Shown: piece after piece, positions 1-6,285 of the stretch
Layout: the number at the start of each line of letters is the position of its first letter
How positions within the stretch are numbered: position 1 is the stretch's first letter
NCBI GenBank assembly: GCA_021806765.1
Contig: JAJZQR010000141.1
Span: forward strand, 1-13,253
DNA: 13,253 nucleotides
Source: Chloroflexota bacterium
Lineage (GTDB): Bacteria > Chloroflexota > UBA6077
Direction: 5' to 3'
The notes under the pieces: generated by a model
Told to the model about the DNA's origin: nothing
What the model saw: only the letters and a program-made list of their open reading frames with translations
Databases searched by the model: none
Made by a program: the position numbers and the translations under genes

Positions 1-659
1 TTGCCTGGGTTGATTGCGGCATCGGTCTGGATCAGGTTGGCCAGAGAGCGGGCGCCGCTGCGCTCCAAGCGGCGTCCGGTGGCGCTGATGATGCCGTGGG
101 TCGCGGTCTGGTCGAGCCCGAAGGGGTTGCCGATCGCCAGCACAGGCTCTCCAACTTGAAGCGCCTTGGAAGTGCCGAGCGTGGCTACGGTCAGTTTGTC
201 GGCCGGCAGATTGACCCTGATCACCGCCAGGTCGTTGCCAGGGTCGCGGCCCACTACCTCAGCGGGCGTTTTCCGACCATCGGCGAGCGTCACCTCGAGC
301 GTGTCCGCCCCGGCGACGACGTGGTTGTTGGTCAAGATGTGGCCCCGGTCATCTATGATCACGCCTGACCCCGTGCCCTGCTCAGGCATCTGCTCACCGA
401 ACAAGGACACTGCCGTTGCGCGACTCATGACGTTGACAACGGCCCCCGCGGCCCGTCGATATACCGCGGCGGCACCTTCCCCATCAGCCGGGGATAGTAT
501 CTGGCTATCCATCGCCACGACCGGTTTCTGGTAGACAGCAGCTTCGGCTGGCTTTTGAGCGAGCTGGCGATAAGCAACTACCGTCCCACCACCCGCGATA
601 GCGCCGACGACCACCAGCCCGATGGCCACCGCCATAAGTCGGAGGTTCCTCACGCGCAC
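1..659 (-). CDS. HtrA/DegP-family trypsin-like serine protease (3' part off the window)
   Basis: Membrane-anchored envelope protease/chaperone of the HtrA (DegP, mycobacterial PepD) family, which degrades or refolds damaged extracytoplasmic proteins. I translated 219 complete codons. Residues 8-28 form one hydrophobic N-terminal anchor, followed by a linker to about residue 60. The protease domain shows GTGSGVII (95-102), catalytic His113 in TNNHVV, catalytic Asp143 in NDLAVI, and GNPFGL (177-182). The sequence leaves the window inside the NPGN that precedes the nucleophile Ser in family members (NPGNSGG), so the Ser and any PDZ domain cannot be checked. The start is GTG at 659, chosen because GGGAGG lies 6 bases upstream; an internal ATG at residue 9 has no such site. 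It lies 356 bases after the sensor kinase stop, in the same direction. This order matches mprA-mprB-pepD, so control by that two-component system is likely but inferred. Confidence 0.93.
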   Translation of the reverse strand, partial: MRVRNLRLMAVAIGLVVVGAIAGGGTVVAYRQLAQKPAEAAVYQKPVVAMDSQILSPADGEGAAAVYRRAAGAVVNVMSRATAVSLFGEQMPEQGTGSGVIIDDRGHILTNNHVVAGADTLEVTLADGRKTPAEVVGRDPGNDLAVIRVNLPADKLTVATLGTSKALQVGEPVLAIGNPFGLDQTATHGIISATGRRLERSGARSLANLIQTDAAINPG

Positions 660-1015
660 GGGGCACCTCCCTCGTTTCCCGAGACCCCTACCGGGCGTTG
701 GCCTTGTCTTTCCTCACATCGGCCGGGCCGGTTACGTTCACGGCCCAATCGGTACCGCTTCCCGCTGGCCAACGCCAGCTCGGCCGCAAGATGGCTATTC
801 AAGGGGGAGAGGCGGAGCCGCTGGAGTGTCGCGGTGTCCCGACAGTCGCACTGCCATTTGCAGGTGCCGCGCACCACCCTAACCCAAGCCTGTGTCATGG
901 TCACTACCTCGCACTCGTAAGAGTCGGGGGCCGTTGCCGTGGTCCAGGCGCAACTGTGCCTCACCCAGTTTAGAGCCAGTTTAAGGGCCGTATAGCCTGA
1001 GGGAAGAGTCTGCCG
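660..1015 (-). other. Kinase-to-htrA intergenic leader with possible RBS-proximal hairpin
   Basis: This gene-free stretch of 356 bases lies upstream of htrA. Near the protease start, the transcript can form CTCG-(5 nt)-CGAG at 683-671. A GGGG further upstream could pair with the CCCC directly before the GTG, which would place the GGGAGG ribosome-binding site in an internal loop. An 11-base-spaced direct repeat sits at the far end (listed separately). A 104-codon open frame at 964-650 shows no domain and runs into htrA, so I do not call it. No clear terminator with a T-tract follows the kinase gene, so readthrough into htrA is possible. Confidence 0.4.
965..983 (-). promoter_or_regulatory. Direct repeat CCAGTTTA x2 with 11-bp period (candidate response-regulator site)
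   Basis: CCAGTTTA occurs at 965-972 and again at 976-983, exactly 11 bases apart, or one helical turn. On the htrA-coding strand each copy reads TAAACTGG. OmpR-family regulators typically bind two head-to-tail half-sites with 10-11 bp periodicity. The repeat sits just past the stop of the kinase gene and upstream of htrA, where a regulator site for the protease would be expected. The motif is not seen in the region before the response regulator, so autoregulation through it is not supported. Confidence 0.35.
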
Positions 1016-2455
1016 CTAATCGAGACGAGTTGAGGAGGGGATGGTAGAGGAGTCGCCACCGCTAGGGCCAGCGGTCGGCAGAAAAACAGTGAACGCAGAG
1101 CCGACGCCTTCTTGGCTGGCGGCCTCGACGCGGCCGCCGTGCGCCTCGGCAATCCACCGGCAGATCGCAAGCCCGAGGCCTGTCCCACCGGTGTGGCGCG
1201 CGCCGGGCTGGTCGAACCGATAGAAGCGCTCGAAGATCCGGGGTAGGTGTTCGGCCGGTATGCCGGGTCCCGTGTCGCGAACCCGCAATTCCGCCCAGCC
1301 AGCGCGGTGAACAAGGTCGAGGGTCACTGATCCGCCGGAAGGGGTGTAGCGCAGCGCATTATCGACGAGGTTCAAGATCAGCTGCTTGAGGCGGTCCTGG
1401 TCGCCCTCGACCTCGACCTGCTCCAGTTCGCCGAGGTCAAGCCTGACCCCGTCGGCCAATGCCTTCTCCAACTGATAGGCCTCTAGGAGCACGGTGTCGA
1501 GGGCCACCCGGCGACGCGCCAGCACCTGCCCGGCGTCGGCGTGGGCGAGGGCCAGGAGATCGTTCAATAGCCTGGTCATCCGTTCGCTCTCCCGCGCGAC
1601 CGCTCGCAGGGTAACGTCCCGCTCGCGCGGATCCAGTCTGGTTGTGCGGAGCAAGGCTTCGACGTTGGTACGGATGGAAGTGACTGGAGTGCGCAGCTCG
1701 TGCGCCGCGTCGGCCAGGAACCTTCGCTGCGTTGCCACCACTCGATCGACGCGTCCGAGCATCTCGTTGAAAGTCGCCGCTAGCCTTCCCAGCTCGTCGT
1801 TCTGGGTGGGCTCTGCCAGCCTCCGCGCCAGGTCCCCCGAACGGCCGATGGCCTGGGCACTCATGGTCAGGCGGTCCACCGGCCGCATCGCCTTGGCCGC
1901 CAGGAACCAGCCCAAAGCGGCGGCAAACCCGGCCGTCCCCAGCACGACCGCTAGGAGGATAAGGCGAATCCGCCCAAGGTTGTCTTCCAGGGGCCGTAGC
2001 GAAGCCGCAACCTGCAGGATGCCCACGACTCTGTCGTCCAGCAGCAGTGGCGCGCTGTACAGGTCGACGCGTTCGCCCGGCAGATTCAGGGTGATGTGCG
2101 ATTCCTCGCCGCCCAGCGCCGTGCGCAGGCTGCTCTGCGGGGTCGGTAGCGGCTGCCCAAGGTCGCCCGACTTGGCAAGCACGTCGCCGTTGACACCCAC
2201 CAGCTGGATGTAAAGCCTCCTGTCGGCAAACGCCACCGCAGCCGGCAGCTGAAGGCGGTGCGCCCGAGTGACGGGACCGGAGAGAACGTCCGTGTCAACC
2301 GTTCGCGAGGCCTCGAGTGCCTGGAGGTGGACCGCGTACTCAAGCTGGCTGGTGAGCTGCTGGGCGGCGACCACATAAACCAACACGGCGAAGGCCGCCA
2401 GCACCACACTTAGCAGTGCCGTGTACCACAGCGTGAGGCGCAGTCGGATCGACAA
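1016..2455 (-). CDS. Two-component sensor histidine kinase (HAMP, HisKA, HATPase_c), MprB-like
   Basis: Membrane sensor kinase of 479 residues that would autophosphorylate and pass phosphate to the response regulator encoded just upstream. Visible order: membrane segment 1 (residues 8-31); extracytoplasmic sensor of about 130 residues with no recognised fold; membrane segment 2 (165-187); HAMP (188-240); HisKA with phospho-acceptor His252 in DAAHELRTP; N box 360-372 with Asn362 and Asn366; G1 box DTGPGIP (394-400); F box 406-415; G2 box GGTGLGLAI (423-431). The frame stays open upstream into the regulator gene, but that part has no kinase character. The start is taken as TTG at 2455, one base after the regulator's TGA, with GGGGA 6 bases upstream; no in-frame ATG lies near it. 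This tight spacing indicates translational coupling. HtrA follows, suggesting that the signal is envelope protein damage. Confidence 0.93.
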   Translation of the reverse strand: MSIRLRLTLWYTALLSVVLAAFAVLVYVVAAQQLTSQLEYAVHLQALEASRTVDTDVLSGPVTRAHRLQLPAAVAFADRRLYIQLVGVNGDVLAKSGDLGQPLPTPQSSLRTALGGEESHITLNLPGERVDLYSAPLLLDDRVVGILQVAASLRPLEDNLGRIRLILLAVVLGTAGFAAALGWFLAAKAMRPVDRLTMSAQAIGRSGDLARRLAEPTQNDELGRLAATFNEMLGRVDRVVATQRRFLADAAHELRTPVTSIRTNVEALLRTTRLDPRERDVTLRAVARESERMTRLLNDLLALAHADAGQVLARRRVALDTVLLEAYQLEKALADGVRLDLGELEQVEVEGDQDRLKQLILNLVDNALRYTPSGGSVTLDLVHRAGWAELRVRDTGPGIPAEHLPRIFERFYRFDQPGARHTGGTGLGLAICRWIAEAHGGRVEAASQEGVGSAFTVFLPTAGPSGGDSSTIPSSTRLD

Positions 2456-2456
2456 T

Positions 2457-3134
2457 TCAAGTCCCCTGTCTGAGTGCGTAGCCGGCGCCTCTGATTGTGT
2501 GGATGAGGCGCTCTTCGCCCGCTGCCTCCAGTTTCTCGCGCAGGTAGCGGACATAGACCTCGATGACCTTCGATTCACCGGCAAAATCGTAGCCCCAAAC
2601 GTGCTGATAAATGAGGTCGCGCGTGAGTACTTGACGCGGGTGCTCCAAGAACAGCTTCAACAGTTCGTACTCCGTCGTCGTGAGGGCGATCGGGCGACCG
2701 CCCCGCCAGACCTCTCGCGTGGCCGTGTCCAACCGCAAGTCGGCATACCGCAGATCGCGGTGGCCGGTCCTCTTTCGGCGCAGGCAAACGCGAACGCGAG
2801 CGAGAAGCTCCTCGAAGGCGAACGGTTTCACCAGGTAATCGTCGGCCCCGGCCTCCAGACCGTCCACTCGCTCGGGCACGGCATCCCTGGCGGTCAGCAT
2901 TATGACAGGGACCGCCTCATCGGCCGCCCGCAGGCGCCGACATACCTCGAGCCCGTCAAGCCCGGGCAATAGAACATCTAGTACCACGAGATCAGGCGAA
3001 TGTTCGCGCACGATCCGCAACGCTTCCTCGCCATCGGCCGCCAGCGTTACCACGTATCCCTCGAGGGCAAGGCTGCGGCGGAGCGAGGCTCGGATCTCTT
3101 CATCATCGTCAACGACCAGGATCCTTTCTGGCAT
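2457..3134 (-). CDS. OmpR/PhoB-family response regulator, MprA-like
   Basis: Cytoplasmic DNA-binding response regulator of 225 residues, the normal length for this family. The receiver domain (1-120) has the acidic pocket Asp9-Asp11, phospho-acceptor Asp53 in VVLDVLLPG, switch residue Thr81 and Lys103 in VKPF. The C-terminal winged helix (about 130-223) contains [15 protein letters not shown], the [13 protein letters not shown] recognition-helix region and [10 protein letters not shown] chose ATG 3134 ([10 protein letters not shown]). An in-frame TTG at 3155 would add seven residues, but it overlaps the only purine-rich site (GGGAGG), which lies 13 bases before the ATG, rather long for a Shine-Dalgarno site. 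The kinase gene begins one base after this stop. Order and sequence style resemble mycobacterial MprA, but assignment to that orthologous group is inference. Confidence 0.94.
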   Translation of the reverse strand: MPERILVVDDDEEIRASLRRSLALEGYVVTLAADGEEALRIVREHSPDLVVLDVLLPGLDGLEVCRRLRAADEAVPVIMLTARDAVPERVDGLEAGADDYLVKPFAFEELLARVRVCLRRKRTGHRDLRYADLRLDTATREVWRGGRPIALTTTEYELLKLFLEHPRQVLTRDLIYQHVWGYDFAGESKVIEVYVRYLREKLEAAGEERLIHTIRGAGYALRQGT

Positions 3135-3188
3135 ATAAGGGCCGCTGCCTCCCAAATGAACGATACTGCGCCGCTAAGCCATGGCCCC

Positions 3189-3217
3189 ATCGTACCCCGG
3201 TACTCCCCTTGTGACAC
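3189..3217 (-). promoter_or_regulatory. Candidate sigma70-type promoter for the two-component operon
   Basis: Reading the minus strand, GTGTCA (3217-3212) and TACGAT (3194-3189) are separated by 17 bases, each matching the consensus at 4 of 6 positions. It lies about 55 bases before the response-regulator ATG. The spacer and -10 element contain the inverted repeat GTACC-GG-GGTAC (3203-3192), which could be an operator. The rest of the 288-base gap up to 3422 shows no gene. Confidence 0.33.
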
Positions 3218-3422
3218 ACGACCTAACGGGCGTCTGCCGCGACGGGTTAAGCAAGGTGAGCCCGCGTGACGTCGGCAGTGGCGAGGCCGGCGCGGGTTAC
3301 AAGTGGTCGATACAGGCCGAGCAGCGGTCTCTCCAAGACCAACGATCTTCGTCCACCGTGGTTGGTGCTTGTCCGCATCGGCTGTGCGACCTGCCCGGTT
3401 TGGCTCCGCTCTGGGGGCGCAC

Positions 3423-4430
3423 TTAGCCTCCGGACTGCTCGATCGGGTAGCCGGCGCCCTCCCAGTCGACGATGCCCCCGGCCATTACCTTAACCTGGGT
3501 ATAGCCCTTGGCGGCCAATTCACGGGCCGCCGCGTAACTCTCCCCTCAGGTCTTGCCGACACAATAGAAAATAGAGAGTCGGTCCCGTGGCACCTCCGCG
3601 ATCCGCCGCTCGAGCTCGTCGAGTGGTAGTGAGATGGCGCCTGGTAGGTGGCCGGCGTCGTAGCTGGCCTTCGGCCGGGCGTCGAAGAGTGGCGGCCTGT
3701 TCGGTGCCTCGAGCAGGGCCTTCACCTCCTGGACACTGAGTGTGGCCGGCTCGGCTGTCTTGGCTGGGGTGGCGGCGGGCGTGGCCGTGGGGCCCAGCCC
3801 CACCGTGCGCAGCTCAGGCCGGGAGCCGCTCAATGTCAAAGGCACCGAGCTGGCGAGGATCTGGACGAGGTCGGCCTCTAGCGTGGACTGCGACTTCTCG
3901 ACGACCCGCCCAAGCTCCCTGCCCTGCTCAAGGAAGATGAAGGTAGGCACGTACTTGAGCCCCCACCTCCCAGCGAGTCCCTCGGCGTCTCTCTTGGACT
4001 GGTCGAGCCCGAGCATCGTTATTTTCGATGCGGGTACGCCCACCTGGTCCAGCAGTTTAAGCAACCTGGGCACCTCGCGTTTGCTGTCCGGGCACCAGGT
4101 GCCGATGAAGGCGAGCACCTCGACCTTGGCCGCGGACGCGCGGATCTTGGTCACCACCCCTGGCTCGGGCACGTAATCCTGCGCACGCGCTGTTTCCCAG
4201 CCCGGATGTGACTCCAAGGCCTCTCGGCTGACCTTGCCTGTAAGCGGCGCCACGGTGGGCGAGGGCGATGGCGTAAGCGGCGCGACGGGTGTCACCACCG
4301 CGGCGGTCGCGGGCCCGGGAGCTGGCGCGGCTGGAGCGCAGGCCGCTAGCGCCACGGTCAGTCCAAGGAGCGTGATGAAGGGTAGTCGCCAGACCATCCG
4401 CGCGGCCTGGAGGGTAAGGGGGCAAGACAT
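3423..4430 (-). CDS. Thioredoxin-like/rhodanese fusion lipoprotein with in-frame TGA: candidate selenoprotein
   Basis: Predicted exported lipoprotein of 335 residues if the TGA at 3548-3546 is read through, 294 if it stops. Lipobox L-A-A-C places the lipidated Cys at residue 31, followed by a Pro/Ala/Thr/Ser linker to about 65. The thioredoxin-like domain (about 90-195) has a single-Cys GTWCPDS motif (Cys113) and a cis-Pro in KYVPTF (Pro162). After a second Pro/Thr linker the rhodanese domain (about 231-331) shows PLFDARP, YDAGHLPGAISLP and IFYC (Cys290). TGA codes position 295, giving C-V-G-K-T-(TGA)-G-E-S. The frame continues with typical rhodanese sequence, including AAARELAAKGY and MAGGIVDWEGAGYP, to TAA at 3425-3423. 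Homologues as I recall them have Cys at the TGA position. A SECIS-like hairpin follows. The start is ATG 4430, with GGGAGG 11 bases upstream; a GTG at 4442 overlaps that site. Alternatives are a fresh nonsense mutation or a sequencing error. Family calls are firm; selenocysteine is inference. Confidence 0.72.
3510..3531 (-). promoter_or_regulatory. Candidate bacterial SECIS stem-loop
   Basis: In the transcript, 14 bases after the in-frame TGA, GGCGGCC (3531-3525) pairs perfectly with GGCCGCC (3516-3510) around the 8-base loop CGTGAATT (3524-3517). The loop starts 21 bases after the TGA and has G at its second position. As I remember the published bacterial SECIS model, it asks for a hairpin inside the coding sequence with an apical loop about 16-37 bases after UGA and a G in the first two loop positions, and both hold here. 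High GC makes chance stems common, so the hairpin alone is not proof. Confidence 0.5.
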
Positions 4431-4503
4431 CTTGGCGGTCACCTCCCGTGTGATGGCATCAGGGCGACGGTGGATCGGCTCGTGGAGCGCGCATCCACGT
4501 GGT

Positions 4504-4528
4504 GCTGGTCCGCTGGTCCCGCTGGGAC
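4504..4528. repeat. Short tandem repeat of about 8 bp, three copies
   Basis: GCTGGTCC (4504-4511) is followed directly by GCTGGTCC (4512-4519) and, after one C, by GCTGGGAC (4521-4528). It lies in the 142-base gap between the cation-efflux gene and the lipoprotein gene. GTCCC/GGGAC within it could form a small 5-bp hairpin. No function is apparent. Confidence 0.45.
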
Positions 4529-4572
4529 TTCGGACTTACCTGCCTGCTTGGCCAAAGCAGCGTCTTCTACGG

Positions 4573-5481
4573 CTAGATGTGGCGTCGAGTCTCATCAATG
4601 GTCACCTGTTCGATCTGGATGGTCGTGTGTTCGATCCCGAAGCGTTGCCGCAGCGTAGCATTCAAATCGGCCAGGGCGACGTCGCGGTCGACCCCGTACG
4701 CCAGGTTCGCGTGACCGCTCAGGGCCACGTAGCCGGAGGTGAGTGACCAGACATGGAGGTCGTGGACCGCAACAACGCCTGGAACCTTCGCCATTACTGC
4801 CCGTACCTCGGCCAGGTCCACGTGCGAGGGCGTCCCCTCGAGCAGGACCCCGACCGCCTCCCGCAGCAGGGCCCAGGTGCGGGGGAGGATGAAGAGACCG
4901 ATGAAGACGCTGAACAGCGGGTCGGCGTACCACCAGCCGGTAAAGTACATGATCAGCCCGGCGACGATTGTGCCGAGCGAGCCCAGCAGGTCCGAGACCA
5001 CCTCCAAGAATGCCCCCTGGACGTTGAGGCTCTCGGCAGCCCCTGCCCTCAGTAGCCAGACGCCGATGAGATTGACGACAAGGCCGACGCCGGCCACCGC
5101 AACCATCGGCAGGCTCTGTACCTCGGGCGGGGCCTGGAAACGCCGCCAAGCCTCGTAGAGGATGTAGCCGGAGACGGCCAAGAGCAGGGCGCTGTTGACG
5201 AGCGCGGCCAAGATCTCCGCCCGGTAGTAGCCGTAGGTGTGCTGCGGAGTCGCCGGACGGCCGCCCAGCCAGACCGCAAATAGTGCCAGGCCGACGCCCA
5301 GCACGTCGGTAGCCATGTGCCCCGCGTCGGCCAGCAGGGCCAGGCTGCCGGTGAGCAGACCACCCACCACCTCGACCACCATGTAGGTACCGGTCAGGCC
5401 CACCACCACCAGTAGTCGTCGGCTGTAACGGCCCGTGGCGCTCATACGCAGAGAGCCATTAGCCGTCCTATCGTCCGGCAT
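4573..5481 (-). CDS. Cation diffusion facilitator (CzcD/ZitB-type metal/H+ antiporter)
   Basis: Inner-membrane divalent metal exporter of 302 residues, usual for bacterial CDF proteins. Six membrane segments are visible at roughly 22-43, 45-72, 88-110, 124-144, 160-180 and 184-201. A cytoplasmic domain (about 205-302) contains HDLHVW (240-245), GHANL and IEHTTIQIE, the ferredoxin-like CDF tail with metal-binding His. The transport site pair is H55-x-x-x-D59 in segment 2 and E160-x-x-x-D164 in segment 5. The Zn-type CzcD pattern has His at the E160 position, so metal preference may differ. No His-rich loop lies between segments 4 and 5. Start ATG 5481 has AAGGGG 6 bases upstream. It lies 87 bases after the methyltransferase-like gene, in the same direction, and complements the P-type ATPase further upstream. 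Confidence 0.93.
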   Translation of the reverse strand: MPDDRTANGSLRMSATGRYSRRLLVVVGLTGTYMVVEVVGGLLTGSLALLADAGHMATDVLGVGLALFAVWLGGRPATPQHTYGYYRAEILAALVNSALLLAVSGYILYEAWRRFQAPPEVQSLPMVAVAGVGLVVNLIGVWLLRAGAAESLNVQGAFLEVVSDLLGSLGTIVAGLIMYFTGWWYADPLFSVFIGLFILPRTWALLREAVGVLLEGTPSHVDLAEVRAVMAKVPGVVAVHDLHVWSLTSGYVALSGHANLAYGVDRDVALADLNATLRQRFGIEHTTIQIEQVTIDETRRHI

Positions 5482-5568
5482 TCATCGCCCCTTCGTGCAT
5501 CTCTTCTAGGAACCTCGCGTCTCATTTTCGCGGTCGCGCACCGCACGAGCAGCAAGGCAGGCGGCGTG

Positions 5569-6246
5569 TCACACGGTGCGCGTTGGCGGGCCGTGGCCGA
5601 GGCTGCGGCGAGTGCTCCAGTACCTGGGGCGCGGGATCCAGGCCGGAACGATTCGGCTGTAGGCGGCCCATTGCGCGCCGAACTGGACGGCCAGGGCCTC
5701 CTCCTCTCGGCCTGCCCGCACCGCTAGCGCCAGGGAGTTCAGCGCCAGAAAGGCAAACGTCCACGTGCGATAGACCAGCAGCCCGCCTAGCGCGGCAAGG
5801 CGCAGGCCTAAGTATACCGGGTGACGGACCAAGGCGTAGGGCCCGTGCGTGACCAGGCGATGGTTGGCATACAACTGCACGCCGAGGCCCGATGACACGT
5901 TGTACATCTCACCTTGGGCGAGTCTCCCCCAGAGGACCAGCGCAAGGCCGGGAAAGTACAGCAGTCCACCCGCGACGAGCGTCGCCGCGCGGGCGGCCGC
6001 GGGAAGGGTAAACCGGATGGGCCGCCACAAAGCCAGGCAAAGGCCGAAGTAGGCAAGGCCGCCGACAACATAGACTGGCACTTGCAGAACGACCCCAGCC
6101 CTACCCGTCGCTCGCCCTTTCGGACGGCGCCAGCCGCTCCACATCCCCTGCGCGATCGCCCCGAGCGTTGCCGCTCCGGCCACTGTGCCGAGCAGGCGTA
6201 CGAACCGCTCGGCCTCATCCAGGGTAGTTGACTTGTGAGTAGCCAT
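5569..6246 (-). CDS. Isoprenylcysteine carboxyl methyltransferase/phospholipid methyltransferase-family membrane protein
   Basis: Polytopic membrane protein of 225 residues with the signature of the ICMT/PEMT superfamily: THGPYALVRHPVYLG (133-147), and later REEEALAVQFG...YSRIVPAWIP (180-205), which together form the S-adenosylmethionine and substrate pocket in characterised members. About five hydrophobic stretches are visible (20-35, 51-75, 84-107, 143-158, 160-177). Bacterial members of this superfamily are poorly characterised and may methylate lipids, thiols or other small molecules, so I do not assign a substrate. An in-frame TGA four codons upstream rules out an earlier start. ATG 6246 has only a weak site (AGGG adjoining the ATG; AGGAG 15 bases upstream). 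The gene lies 39 bases after the VanW-domain gene, probably in one transcript. Confidence 0.82.
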   Translation of the reverse strand: MATHKSTTLDEAERFVRLLGTVAGAATLGAIAQGMWSGWRRPKGRATGRAGVVLQVPVYVVGGLAYFGLCLALWRPIRFTLPAAARAATLVAGGLLYFPGLALVLWGRLAQGEMYNVSSGLGVQLYANHRLVTHGPYALVRHPVYLGLRLAALGGLLVYRTWTFAFLALNSLALAVRAGREEEALAVQFGAQWAAYSRIVPAWIPRPRYWSTRRSLGHGPPTRTV

Positions 6247-6285
6247 CCCTGAAGTTCAAGGCTCCTGCATCTAGCCAGATGTTCG

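Noticed and set aside
650..964. Open frame of 104 codons on the minus strand before htrA
   Set aside because: It has no recognisable domain and runs into the htrA start; Cys and Arg content look like frame noise.
1494..2213. 239-codon plus-strand open frame antisense to the kinase
   Set aside because: Ser/Arg-rich low-complexity translation is typical of a GC-rich antisense shadow, and the minus-strand gene has complete family motifs.
2456..2584. Upstream extension of the sensor kinase to 2584
   Set aside because: It overlaps the end of the response regulator and the added 43 residues have no membrane or kinase character. TTG 2455, with GGGGA upstream, fits an operon junction.
3546..4442. 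Treating the lipoprotein as a normal gene ending at TGA 3546, or as a simple pseudogene
   Set aside because: The rhodanese fold continues intact in the same frame to TAA at 3423, with a Cys-equivalent position at the TGA and a well-spaced hairpin. Selenocysteine explains this better, though a point mutation or sequencing error remains possible.
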